From Desulfuromusa sp. (GTDB lineage: Bacteria; Desulfobacterota; Desulfuromonadia; Desulfuromonadales; Geopsychrobacteraceae), in NCBI GenBank assembly GCA_021647765.1, contig JAKIUD010000001.1, forward strand, positions 1 to 64,000: a stretch of DNA of 64,000 nucleotides, read 5' to 3'. The stretch's first letter is position 1, and each line of letters begins with the position of its first letter. Below, in pieces: positions 53,729 to 62,159 of the stretch. A program made the translations under genes and the position numbers. The notes beneath the pieces are model-generated. The model saw only the letters and a program-made list of their open reading frames with translations. It was not told the DNA's origin and searched no databases.

Positions 53729-53732
53729 AACG
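53710..53732 (-). promoter_or_regulatory. ModE-like operator overlapping the mobA start
   Basis: CGATATGC, seven bases, GCATAACG: eight-base inverted half-sites that differ at one position, similar in layout to ModE sites (ATCG.TAT ... ATA.CG). It covers the mobA start codon and lies about 25 bases downstream of the predicted transcript start, where a bound protein could act as a roadblock. Confidence 0.55.
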
Positions 53733-53761
53733 GTCTTTAAAAAATCCTTTTATATGAGTAG

Positions 53762-53767
53762 ATTATA
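53762..53767 (-). promoter_or_regulatory. -10 box of the mob/mod operon
   Basis: A perfect TATAAT on the minus strand 34 bases before the mobA ATG. There is no good -35 box at 17 bases, so an activator or an extended element may be needed. Confidence 0.5.
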
Positions 53768-53791
53768 ACCGGAACGCTTTTTACATTCCTG

Positions 53792-53829
53792 TGTTGCGGC
53801 AGGTTCGGTTGAACGATCTTGCCGCAACA
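53792..53829. repeat. Hairpin upstream of the molybdenum operon
   Basis: TGTTGCGGCA and TGCCGCAACA are perfect ten-base inverted arms with an 18-base loop that can pair further. No T run follows on the minus strand. It may be a terminator remnant of the broken gene on its right or an IS scar. Confidence 0.7.
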
Positions 53830-53862
53830 TAGCTTGACCATCAAACTGATGGGCACTGACTA

Positions 53863-54066
53863 TCAGCCATGCTCATCATCTAACGCTGAAGAATCTTCAT
53901 CAGCATCTTCTTCATCTGGTCTAGTTGCCGGTGGTGCAACAACCGTCGTCTTTTCGTCTGTTTTTTTCTGCTGCTGCACCCTTGTAGTAGTATCAGTCAG
54001 TGGCTGTTTCTGCCCACCATAGGGACGGGATCTTGATTGCCCACCGAGAATTTCTTTATAAGTACT
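53863..54066 (-). pseudogene. C-terminal fragment of an unidentified protein
   Basis: An open stretch of 67 codons on the minus strand with no start codon: it begins just after an in-frame TGA and reads ILGGQSRSRPYGGQKQPLTD with a strongly acidic end (PDEEDADEDSSALDDEHG). The composition looks like a real charged tail. I do not recognise it. With the IS3 remnant next to it, this suggests decayed accessory DNA; the rest of the 390-base gap 53729-54120 has only the hairpin and promoter listed. Confidence 0.4.
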
Positions 54067-54121
54067 TCAGTCGAGTGTATTCTCAGCCGAATCAATCTTG
54101 TTGCCACCAGCATCCAGGTGA

Positions 54122-54535
54122 CTTGATTTCAGAGCCAAAGACTTTAAGGAGTTTATCCGAATAGCAGGGATGACCCATGTTCGAACATCACCCTACTATC
54201 CCCAGAGCAATGGGAAGCTGGAACGCTGGCATGGAACCATCAAAGCTGAATGTATTCGCCCCAAGGTGCCACTATCCCTTGAGGAAGCCAGAGCGCAAAT
54301 AACAACCTATATTGCTCACTACAACGATAACCGGCTGCACAGCTCTCTTGGGTACGTTGCCCCCAAGGATAAATTGGAAAACCGTGAGAAACAAATATTC
54401 AAAGAACGAGACAACAAACTCAATGTAGCACGAGAAGCAAGAAAGCAAAAACGGCGGCAGGAAAAACTCCAACCCGCCCAACACCAAAGTGCCCCGGAAA
54501 GGGAAACTTTCAACCCACTGGTTCAACAGGGCTGA
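54122..54535 (+). pseudogene. IS3-family transposase (integrase core), C-terminal remnant
   Basis: The in-frame region after a stop at 54119-54121 gives about 137 residues. FRAKDFKEFIRIAGMTHVRT, SPYYPQSNGKLERWHGTIKA and HYNDNRLHSSLGYVAPKDKL are the last part of the rve/DDE domain, including the catalytic Glu in the GKLERWH helix. The first two catalytic Asp and the whole orfA are missing, and no clear IS ends were found. It is an inactive scar at the edge of the molybdenum/nitrate block. Confidence 0.85.
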
Positions 54536-54596
54536 TTCTCCAGTTTCGACTGAGGCAAAATATTACATTTACCGAGCAAAGAAGTGATTTATTAAC

Positions 54597-54812
54597 ATGA
54601 AAGAAGTCCAAAATATATCAGCTAATATGACGGTGCTGGATATTGTTGGTGAATACCCAAAGACAGAAGCTGTATTCAAAGCTTACGATGAACAGGTCGG
54701 GGAATGTATCTGTTGTCAAAAGTTATTTGAGACCGTGCAACAGGTTGCAGAAGAATATAAACTGGAGTTGGCGGATCTACTAGAAAAACTGAATTCGGCA
54801 GCGACGACCTAA
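54597..54812 (+). CDS. DUF1858-type redox-disulfide domain protein
   Basis: A 71-residue protein. ISANMTVLDIVGEYPKTEAV and the Cys cluster GECICCQKLFETVQ fit the DUF1858 domain, which also occurs fused or adjacent to hybrid-cluster proteins and is thought to carry a redox disulfide. Three Cys sit in CICC order with one spacer. It starts 61 bases after the IS remnant and converges on the transpeptidase gene. Hybrid-cluster proteins cope with nitrosative stress, which would suit a nitrate reducer, but none is in the window. Confidence 0.8.
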   Translation: MKEVQNISANMTVLDIVGEYPKTEAVFKAYDEQVGECICCQKLFETVQQVAEEYKLELADLLEKLNSAATT

Positions 54813-54826
54813 ACCAATAAAGGCTC

Positions 54827-56179
54827 TTACTGTCGCCCCTCATAAAGAACTTTCCAGGCACCCTGCTCTTTCACCATGTATAACCGCTTGTGCAAGTTGC
54901 CATTAAAATTATTTGAGCGGTAATGCTGGATAAAATTTGCCACAATCATTGGTTGATTCTTATCGATGCCTGGATAGGTTAAAATAGAGATATCTGAGAT
55001 ATCTATTTTCTGAAATTTTTTCCCAGAGAACACCTGTTTTTTGTAAATGCCCCATCCCCTTCTATCATATTTTTCTGACCAAAAATTCTGTGAATACATT
55101 TCCAGATACGCTTTTACATCGCTCTGTTCCCAATTGTACCGCCAGGTTTCCAAGGCCGCTTGTACTTCAATGTTTTGATCAAGCCACTCCCGACTGGATA
55201 TCCAATCTACTGACTCACTGATAATAATTGGCGTCCGACTAACAGTCACATATTGGCTGATCCGGGTAAACTCTTCATTGGTTAAAACTACGCAGCCTTC
55301 ACTGTCGAGTGGAGGACGGCTATAAAGGGATTTATCGGTTCCATGCAACCAGATTCCATTGCCGGTTTTTTGCAACCGGTGGTCATATTCGTTTGGATAA
55401 TTGACCGGAAAAGCTCCACTTCCATAGAGTGGGGGCAATTTCTCATCAGGGAGATAACTGGTCACAAAATAGACTCCGTTAGGGGTTTTCAAATCTCCTT
55501 CTCGGGATTTATCGCCAGTTTTCTTTCCCAAGACAACGTAAAAGTCATCAACCAATTCTGGCGGCAAACCGGGGCCAGAGTTACGATAGACATAAAGACG
55601 ATTTTTATTTTTATCGACAACCAAAGCATACTCGGTATCGTGACTCAAAGTGAGTAAAGCACGAGGGACGTCCACACTGTCAATTAAAGAGAGATAGCCC
55701 TGCAGTCTGGCCTTAGCTTCATTTTTTAACTGTTTTATCTGTTGTTCTTGGTCAGAACTCATCTTGCCAAGGAGAACACTGGTACCGATAGAATTAACTT
55801 GATCGAAACGTGCCAGCAGCAGGTCACCCAGAACCAGGTGAGCCAACCGAAACTTGGGAGCTCGCCTGGTCAAAATTTTCAGTTCAGCAATCGCATCAAC
55901 CAATCTGCCAGTCTGAAACAGCAATAACCCTTTCAGCAAACTGGCTTCAAAATCCTCAGGGTTATTCTGTAAACGAGTATTTAAACGGTCAAGAAACACC
56001 TGACTCTGGGGATCAATCTGGGCTTTCTTAATAGCTTGGCGACTAGCTGGAGCAGACAATGGGGAAAGATGGGGGGCAATATCTGCAGGCGGCTGCTGAG
56101 TCCAGAGGGCACCAACCTTGGCTCCGGTCAAACCGAATAAGGAAATAATAACAACTGCAATAATTAAGCGTTTAATCAT
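54827..56179 (-). CDS. L,D-transpeptidase/L,D-carboxypeptidase-like protein with NTF2-like tail (Csd6/Pgp2-like layout)
   Basis: A 450-residue envelope protein. Residues 1-20 form a signal anchor (MIKRLIIAVVIISLFGL). A helical, TPR-like region spans about 50-160, the YkuD catalytic domain about 175-310 and an NTF2-like domain about 350-448. The active site has HGTDKSLY (His about 279) and SEGCVVLTN (Cys about 296); the common SHGC is SEGC. The YkuD plus NTF2 layout is that of Helicobacter Csd6 and Campylobacter Pgp2, which trim peptidoglycan tetrapeptides to set cell shape. The ATG ending 56179 shares one base with the stop of the pseudokinase gene, so translation is coupled. Confidence 0.85.
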   Translation of the reverse strand: MIKRLIIAVVIISLFGLTGAKVGALWTQQPPADIAPHLSPLSAPASRQAIKKAQIDPQSQVFLDRLNTRLQNNPEDFEASLLKGLLLFQTGRLVDAIAELKILTRRAPKFRLAHLVLGDLLLARFDQVNSIGTSVLLGKMSSDQEQQIKQLKNEAKARLQGYLSLIDSVDVPRALLTLSHDTEYALVVDKNKNRLYVYRNSGPGLPPELVDDFYVVLGKKTGDKSREGDLKTPNGVYFVTSYLPDEKLPPLYGSGAFPVNYPNEYDHRLQKTGNGIWLHGTDKSLYSRPPLDSEGCVVLTNEEFTRISQYVTVSRTPIIISESVDWISSREWLDQNIEVQAALETWRYNWEQSDVKAYLEMYSQNFWSEKYDRRGWGIYKKQVFSGKKFQKIDISDISILTYPGIDKNQPMIVANFIQHYRSNNFNGNLHKRLYMVKEQGAWKVLYEGRQ

Positions 56180-58410
56180 CAACGAGCAATCCCCAAAGAA
56201 CGTTCCCGAAGAATTTTCCAACCGTTTTCAGTATGTAGCAAGTCGAAAATCTTTTTGGTGCGATCCGTTAAAAAATCACTCCGATAATCCTGGATAACCT
56301 CGACTTGAACCCGATTATTTTTCTGTGGAGCCACTTGAAAGCGGCTCAGATTAACAATGATTTCTTTCGGCTTGAGTAAACGGATACGCCGTTCGTTTTC
56401 CCAAGCTGCACGTTTTTTCCCAGCGGGAGGAATAAACTTCTCAGCATAGAAAGTCAAGTAATCGTCAACATCTTGATTCGACCAGGCATGTGCCCATCGC
56501 TTGAGAAAGTTTTCCACATTCTCTTGTTCTAAAACAGCACCAGTCTCATCAATATCTGGAACCTCAACTGGCACCTTCTCAATCGACATCTTCGCAACTT
56601 TATCAATACGGCTACTTTTATTTTCACTTGCTACGATCAATTTGTCTATTGAACCAGCAACTGCCGCCATAGTTGGACTATCATTAATCGAATTATCAGC
56701 AGGCTCAAGTTGAACAGCAGCAACTGGCGACGCAACGGCCTTTGGCTTTGATTCTGATTGAGATACGACCTCCTTGATGACTTTATCATTAACTGGTTGA
56801 CTGGAGGATATTGTCTCAGCGATAATGATCGGTTGTGCAATTTTTGCCGATTCTGGCTGGGGTGTTACTACTTCTGCGGTTTGATCCTGTATTGCTGCAG
56901 GTGGAACATCTTCCGTGATCGGTTCTAAATTGGTTACTCCCTGGCTGGTGAAAACCTGCAATGAGAGAAGTGATTTCGTTTCGTCCAACTGTAGAGCGCG
57001 GCCGTAAGAGCCTCTTGCCATTTCAGCATAAACCGAACCGAGATTACGATAGACGGTGGCATAGGTTTCATCTATCTCCAATGCCTGCTCGAGATAATCG
57101 CGCGATAGGTCATAATTTCCTTCAGAAGCATACAGTGCAGCCAAATTATTATACGCCCGTGGATCATTTGGAAACGCCTCAATGATACTTTTAAATTCAG
57201 TTTCAGCACCGGTATGATCAGAGGTCTCCAACATACGAATACCTCGATCAAGATCAGTCTCCAAAACATGACTGGATTGTTGTTCAGGTGCAGCTACCAC
57301 TGGAATTTCTCGATTAAAAAACAGAAAGTAAGAGCCAGAACCGATGAGAACCCCAAGCAACAACAGAAGTATATATCGACTTGTCCTCGATTTTTTTTCA
57401 GGAGAAGCTTGATCCAACCCTTCAGTGGCATCAAAGGTTGAGCTTTCCAGGCTATCTCCCGCAAAGGATTCCTGAAAAACCACGGAGTGTTCTTTCAAGC
57501 GTGCTTCGATTCGTGCTGCAATTTCAGCATTGTCTGTCACTGGGTCAAATAAGGAAAAATCATCTTCAAGGTTAGAATCGTCATGGAGTTTGTCATCTGC
57601 CGCTACTGAATGTGGCGGTTGATCAATTGTCTCCTTAGCTAACAACTGGTCAAGCTGTTCCAATAAAGCATCCACTGTCAACCGTTCATCCACGGCTATT
57701 GTCGTCATAGAAGTCAGTAACGGTTGACAAATACTTAACTCTTTAGAAAGTCCAGGGACTTCCCCTGATAGGTGCTGCATTGCAATAGCCAGGGCATCGT
57801 CACCAGAAAATGGTGGCTGACCTGTTAATAAATGGTAAAAAATACAACCCAGACTATAAATATCCGTCGCTGATCCCGGAATTTCACCACGCACTTGTTC
57901 CGGGCTCGTATAATGAGGATCAATTCCTGATAAATAATCTAACTTGACCAGTTGACTTAAAGAAAAATCTGCAAGGTAGGGAGAATGATTATCAAGGTAG
58001 ATAGTTTCTGGAGAAAGATTGCCGTGCAGAAGATCAGCACTATGTGGAATAGTTAGGCATTCGGCAATTTTTTTAGTCAGTTCTAGGGATTGTTGTATGG
58101 AAAAACCGTCATTCAGCCCCTGTGACAATGGCTCTCCTGGGGGGAGAGGATAAAGACAAGCCAGTTTCCCTTCAATCTCCCCGGCTTTTATTGGAGTTCC
58201 GATGGCAGGAAAAGTTTGACCTGACAGCCAATTAACCTGATCCAGAAAAAATTGCCGACTTTTTGGTTCAAACAGTGGATCCGGGAGAACCAAAAACAGC
58301 TTTGCAACTGTAGAATCAGAACAATTAACAAGATAACTGTGATAAATATTATTTTCTGAGAGCGGTTTGACAATCTGACAGTTAAAAACAGCGTGACCAC
58401 TTTCCAGCAT
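56179..58410 (-). CDS. Membrane pseudokinase with TPR and NTF2-like periplasmic domains
   Basis: A 743-residue protein. Residues about 1-255 are a eukaryotic-like kinase fold: the beta-3 Lys is kept (STVAKLFL, Lys37), but the catalytic loop HRDxKPxN reads HGNLSPET (129-136), so the catalytic Asp, Lys and Asn are all replaced, and DFG is DFS (148-150). The APE-like YTSPEQ and DIYSLGCIFYHLLTGQPPF are intact, so the fold is probably kept without activity. One helix lies at 346-365; then come TPRs (about 385-500), a low-complexity linker and a C-terminal NTF2-like domain (about 635-743). The ATG ending 58410 with AAAGGA is preferred over a TTG upstream. It is coupled to the transpeptidase gene. 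Confidence 0.88.
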   Translation of the reverse strand: MLESGHAVFNCQIVKPLSENNIYHSYLVNCSDSTVAKLFLVLPDPLFEPKSRQFFLDQVNWLSGQTFPAIGTPIKAGEIEGKLACLYPLPPGEPLSQGLNDGFSIQQSLELTKKIAECLTIPHSADLLHGNLSPETIYLDNHSPYLADFSLSQLVKLDYLSGIDPHYTSPEQVRGEIPGSATDIYSLGCIFYHLLTGQPPFSGDDALAIAMQHLSGEVPGLSKELSICQPLLTSMTTIAVDERLTVDALLEQLDQLLAKETIDQPPHSVAADDKLHDDSNLEDDFSLFDPVTDNAEIAARIEARLKEHSVVFQESFAGDSLESSTFDATEGLDQASPEKKSRTSRYILLLLLGVLIGSGSYFLFFNREIPVVAAPEQQSSHVLETDLDRGIRMLETSDHTGAETEFKSIIEAFPNDPRAYNNLAALYASEGNYDLSRDYLEQALEIDETYATVYRNLGSVYAEMARGSYGRALQLDETKSLLSLQVFTSQGVTNLEPITEDVPPAAIQDQTAEVVTPQPESAKIAQPIIIAETISSSQPVNDKVIKEVVSQSESKPKAVASPVAAVQLEPADNSINDSPTMAAVAGSIDKLIVASENKSSRIDKVAKMSIEKVPVEVPDIDETGAVLEQENVENFLKRWAHAWSNQDVDDYLTFYAEKFIPPAGKKRAAWENERRIRLLKPKEIIVNLSRFQVAPQKNNRVQVEVIQDYRSDFLTDRTKKIFDLLHTENGWKILRERSLGIAR

Positions 58411-58484
58411 ACAGATCCTTTGAACAACCAATTAATTCAAACAAGAAATTAGTTTTTCATAATACGCATAACCATCCTACAATG

Positions 58485-59522
58485 CTAGGGAAAAGTTGGC
58501 ACAATTCCTAATCCAAGCGTTTCATTAAAATCACACATAATATTCATATTCTGAACTGCCTGACCTGCGGCTCCTTTGACGAGATTATCAATTGCTGTAA
58601 CCACAATCACCCGCCCTGTGTACTGATCACTGACCAGTCCGATATCACAGAAATTTGTACCTCGAATATAAGCAATATTTGGCAGTTGCCCCCCCGGCAT
58701 CACCCGAACAAAAGGTTCATTCGCATAACGTTGCTGAAACAGTTTGATCAGCTCCTCTGTCGATTTATCCTCCAACAAATCGGCATAGCAAGTGGAAAGA
58801 ATCCCCCGATTAACCGGCAACAAATGGGGAGTAAAATTCAGCCGGATATCACACTTGGCCAATCCGGTTAATTCCTGTTCAATTTCTGGAGTATGCCGAT
58901 GACTGGCAATTCCATAAGCTTTGAACCCTTCATTGGTCTCACAGAATAAACTCCCGAGTTTAACTCCGCGCCCTGCACCGCTGACGCCTGACTTACTGTC
59001 AACAATCAGACTTCTAGGGTCAATCAACTGTTTTTCCAACAAGGGGGCTAAACCAAGAATAACACTCGTCGGATAGCACCCAGGATTAGCAACAAGCCGT
59101 GCTGAGCGAAGCTGATCAGCATAGAGTTCCGGCAGTCCATAAACAGCCTCATCAAACAGTTCTGGACTACTATGAGCCTGATACCATCGTTCATAGACAG
59201 CCTGATCCTTCAAACGATAATCGGCCGACAGATCGACTACTTTGCATCCTGCCGCAAGAAAATCGGGGACAACTTCCATGGCGGTCTTGTGAGGCAGTGC
59301 GGTGAATACCAGATCAGCACGCTTTGAAATCGAACCGACATCAAGGGGCTCGCAAACCAACTCACAGAAACCGCTTAAAGATGGAAACACTTGATTGATT
59401 GGCAACCCCTCGTGCTGCCGTGAGGTCACACAGCAGATTTCAATCTCCGGATGACCAACCAGAATCCGTAATAATTCGACACCGGTATAACCACTAGCTC
59501 CAACAACAGCGACTTTCAACAT
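58485..59522 (-). CDS. argC: N-acetyl-gamma-glutamyl-phosphate reductase
   Basis: NADPH-dependent reduction of N-acetylglutamyl phosphate in arginine synthesis. The 345 residues begin LKVAVVGASGYTGVELLRIL (Rossmann fold), and the catalytic Cys is in LVANPGCYPTSVILGLAP. SGVSGAGRGVKL and ASHRHTPEIEQEL are further blocks. An ATG four codons upstream overlaps the GGAG ribosome site, so the ATG ending 59522 is chosen. It follows rpsI with a strong terminator between, so it likely has its own promoter or depends on read-through. Confidence 0.96.
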   Translation of the reverse strand: MLKVAVVGASGYTGVELLRILVGHPEIEICCVTSRQHEGLPINQVFPSLSGFCELVCEPLDVGSISKRADLVFTALPHKTAMEVVPDFLAAGCKVVDLSADYRLKDQAVYERWYQAHSSPELFDEAVYGLPELYADQLRSARLVANPGCYPTSVILGLAPLLEKQLIDPRSLIVDSKSGVSGAGRGVKLGSLFCETNEGFKAYGIASHRHTPEIEQELTGLAKCDIRLNFTPHLLPVNRGILSTCYADLLEDKSTEELIKLFQQRYANEPFVRVMPGGQLPNIAYIRGTNFCDIGLVSDQYTGRVIVVTAIDNLVKGAAGQAVQNMNIMCDFNETLGLGIVPTFP

Positions 59523-59576
59523 AGAAAACTCCATACTTAACGCAAGGTATAATCCTGTTCAGCTGGTTTCTAAAAA

Positions 59577-59606
59577 AAAAGGGAAACCCTTTGGGGTTTC
59601 CCTTTT
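59577..59606 (-). terminator. Rho-independent terminator after rplM-rpsI
   Basis: A 13-base stem (GGGAAACCC core with A/T flanks), TTTG loop and nine A on the plus strand, which is a T run for the minus-strand transcript. It lies about 40 bases past the rpsI stop. Confidence 0.92.
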
Positions 59607-59644
59607 CTCTATTCGCATCCAGCAGGTAATTGCCAATAGTACAA

Positions 59645-60037
59645 TTAACGCTTGGAGAACTGGAAACTCTTACGAGCACCTGCACGACCGTATTTCTTCC
59701 GTTCCTTAATTCGGCTATCGCGGGTAATGAACCCTGCTTGTTTCAGAGTTGCGCGTAGGTCTGGATTAACTTCCAGCAGAGCTTTGGTAATACCATGCTT
59801 GATGGCACCAGCCTGCCCAGAGATGCCACCACCAGAAACATTGACGGAAATATCAAATTTTCCTAGATTATCGGTCAACTCCAACGGTTGACGAATCACC
59901 ATCTTGGAAGTTTCACGACCAAAGAAAACATCCAGAGGACGTTTATTGACAACAATCTCTCCAGTGCCAGGTTTCATCCAGACACGGGCAATTGAGGTTT
60001 TTCTTTTGCCAGTTGCATAGTACTTCTGCTCAGCCAT
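59645..60037 (-). CDS. rpsI: 30S ribosomal protein S9
   Basis: A 130-residue ribosomal protein. YYATGKRKTSIARVWM at the start and the basic C-terminal tail (GRAGARKSFQFSKR), which reaches the P-site tRNA, are typical. It lies 17 bases after rplM in the universal rplM-rpsI operon. Confidence 0.98.
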   Translation of the reverse strand: MAEQKYYATGKRKTSIARVWMKPGTGEIVVNKRPLDVFFGRETSKMVIRQPLELTDNLGKFDISVNVSGGGISGQAGAIKHGITKALLEVNPDLRATLKQAGFITRDSRIKERKKYGRAGARKSFQFSKR

Positions 60038-60054
60038 CTAGCTATCTCCTAGTA

Positions 60055-60483
60055 TTAAAACTTCAGTTCTTTAGGTTGCTGGGCAGCATGAGGATGCTCA
60101 CCACCGGCATAAACCTTGAGTTTACGAAACATTTTACGACCTAATTTGTTCTTTGGCAGCATTCCTTTCACTGCCGTTTGAACTAACATCTCAGGCTTTT
60201 TTTCAAGCAATTTCTCAGCAGTAATTTCTTTGATACCACCCTGCCATCCAGTGTGATGATAGTATTTTTTATCCGCCAGTTTATTTCCAGTCAACTTAAT
60301 CTTTTCAGCATTGACAACAACAACAAAATCTCCGGTATCAACACTCGGAGTATAAATTGGCTTATGCTTACCACGTAAAATACGAGCTATTTCAGTTGCA
60401 GCACGACCGAGAACAACATCTTCAAGATCAACTACAAACCAACTTCTTTCAACATCCTGCTCTTTAGCGACCAAAGTACTCAT
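60055..60483 (-). CDS. rplM: 50S ribosomal protein L13
   Basis: A 142-residue ribosomal protein with WFVVDLEDVVLGRAATEIAR near the start, GDFVVVVNAEKIKLTGNK and GMLPKNKLGRKMFRKLKVYA. AGAGAGGAA precedes the ATG. It is the first gene of the operon with rpsI and has its own promoter. Confidence 0.98.
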   Translation of the reverse strand: MSTLVAKEQDVERSWFVVDLEDVVLGRAATEIARILRGKHKPIYTPSVDTGDFVVVVNAEKIKLTGNKLADKKYYHHTGWQGGIKEITAEKLLEKKPEMLVQTAVKGMLPKNKLGRKMFRKLKVYAGGEHPHAAQQPKELKF

Positions 60484-60536
60484 CGCATTCCTCTCTGAAC
60501 TTATGACTTAAGGGTTGTGGGGCTCACAAAGCGGAT

Positions 60537-60565
60537 AATCTATCCGACTAGCACTTGACTGTCAA
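60537..60565 (-). promoter_or_regulatory. Sigma-70 promoter of rplM-rpsI
   Basis: TTGACA (60560-60565), a 17-base spacer and TAGATT (60537-60542) on the minus strand, giving a leader of about 45 bases. The -35 overlaps the inverted repeat TTGACAGTCAA. Confidence 0.7.
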
Positions 60566-60611
60566 GAAAATTCGACAGATCAAAGTAGCTTTTCTTCTTC
60601 TTTTTCAACAG

Positions 60612-61346
60612 TCAAAACCAGACATCCATCAAGCAGAGTCCCTGCGCTGGAGCAGTTAATGGAGAAATCTCCGGAACCGTACCTTCTAACAAATTTTGAA
60701 TCACGCTAACTGGTCTTTTGCCACGACCAATTTGTACCAGTGTCCCAACCATCATCCTGATCATATTCCTCAGAAAACCACTGCCGCAGATATCGATATA
60801 GAGCAATGAACCATCCTCATTGAAATCAATTGAAAAGATTTCACGGATAGTGGTGTCAGCAGAACAACCTGAAGTCCGAAATGCGGCAAAATCATGTGAA
60901 CCAAGAAAATCCTGCGCAGCCTGTTCCATTTTTTCAAGATCAAGGTTTTTTTTTACCTGCCAGCTGATTTTATGCTCCAGAGGAGAGCGAACCGGATCAC
61001 GCAAAATGGTATAGCGATAGCGTTTGCCACGGGCTGAAAATCGCGCATGAAACTGGTCATCTACTTTTTCTACACGGCGGACAGCAATATCATCGGGCAG
61101 AAACCGGTTTACCCCTTCTCGCCAGGCACTCAGCGGCAGATCCCGTTCAGTGTTAAGATGACAAACCATCCCCCGGGCGTGAACCCCGGAATCGGTTCGC
61201 CCCGAAGAATAGACCGTATGAATTATCCCGGTTAATTGCTGCAGTGCCTGTTCTAATCGTTGCTGTACTGACATACCATTGGGCTGATATTGCCAACCAA
61301 CATAGTTTGTTCCGTCATAAGCAACGGTCAATTTAATTCTAGCCAT
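60612..61346 (-). CDS. truA: tRNA pseudouridine(38-40) synthase
   Basis: Makes pseudouridine 38-40 in the anticodon stem. The 244 residues carry the catalytic Asp in SSGRTDSGVHARGMV (about 50-64), YDGTNYVGWQYQPNGM at the start and GSGFLRNMIRMMVGTL near the end. It follows the ecfT gene with a one-base gap. Confidence 0.97.
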   Translation of the reverse strand: MARIKLTVAYDGTNYVGWQYQPNGMSVQQRLEQALQQLTGIIHTVYSSGRTDSGVHARGMVCHLNTERDLPLSAWREGVNRFLPDDIAVRRVEKVDDQFHARFSARGKRYRYTILRDPVRSPLEHKISWQVKKNLDLEKMEQAAQDFLGSHDFAAFRTSGCSADTTIREIFSIDFNEDGSLLYIDICGSGFLRNMIRMMVGTLVQIGRGKRPVSVIQNLLEGTVPEISPLTAPAQGLCLMDVWF

Positions 61347-61347
61347 C

Positions 61348-62100
61348 TCAAACCTGTAACAGGAAAAAAATCAAAAATGCCCCGGAAACTGTCATGATTA
61401 GCGCCAAGCGATCAAAAATAGTCGTTTCCTGACTTTCTATACGTCCCATGACTTCAGCTCCAGAGACAATATCCTGTGCGAGTTGGTCAGCACGATCAAA
61501 CAATCGGTTAAGAAGGGGTTCGATATTGCTGATCCACCCTCTGAATCCAGAGAAAATTCCAACATTTTCATCTTTACGCTCAGATTTTAGAATTATAACC
61601 TCGTTCTGGATCAAAGGGAAAAAATGGAGAACCAGCAACAGCATCCCTCCCGCTTCCTTCACTGGAACCCTCAACCTTTGTAAGGGTGCCAAAAGAGTTG
61701 TCAATCCCAAAGCCAGCGCCTCAGGACGGGTTGTCCATGCAAGGAGCAGAGAGAACAAAACTGCCAGAACAAGTTGAACATCTATCAGCAATCCACGCAG
61801 TAATCCATCATAAGACAGCCAGCTTGTACCAAATAAAGTGCGCCCAGGAGTAAAAAAAAGATGAACAACTAGCGTAAAAAACAACAGCCAACGCAGCAGT
61901 TTGATAATCCGCCAAACATCGTGAAGTCCATTAATTGAAGCTCTTGCAGCAACAAACCAAAGACAGGAAATCAAAAACAGGCGCTGTGGATTGGATGCTG
62001 AGAACAAACAGGTAATGAGTCCGAGAAGCAGAAGAAGCTTTACTCGCGGATCAACACGGTGGAGAAAACTATCTCCAGGGCGATAAGCACCTTCTGTCAT
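61348..62100 (-). CDS. EcfT/CbiQ-type energy-coupling transporter transmembrane protein
   Basis: A 250-residue membrane protein beginning with TEGAYRPGDSFLHRVDPRVK, the conserved start of EcfT scaffold subunits, followed by about five helices. EcfT joins two ABC ATPases to a substrate-binding S component for vitamins or metals. No ATPase or S component is next to it, so it would serve a shared ECF machinery. The long open frame to 62361 runs into the dispersed element; the ATG ending 62100 gives the family length. No strong ribosome site is visible. Confidence 0.85.
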   Translation of the reverse strand: MTEGAYRPGDSFLHRVDPRVKLLLLLGLITCLFSASNPQRLFLISCLWFVAARASINGLHDVWRIIKLLRWLLFFTLVVHLFFTPGRTLFGTSWLSYDGLLRGLLIDVQLVLAVLFSLLLAWTTRPEALALGLTTLLAPLQRLRVPVKEAGGMLLLVLHFFPLIQNEVIILKSERKDENVGIFSGFRGWISNIEPLLNRLFDRADQLAQDIVSGAEVMGRIESQETTIFDRLALIMTVSGAFLIFFLLQV

Positions 62101-62159
62101 ATTTAGAGTCCAAAAAACAACCGGGGAAATATTCTGGGGCATGTGGTTGTTACGTGTCC

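Noticed and set aside
53819..54022. 67-codon plus-strand frame with Ser- and Cys-rich sequence
   Set aside because: Low-complexity shadow of the minus-strand acidic-tail fragment, with no ribosome site.
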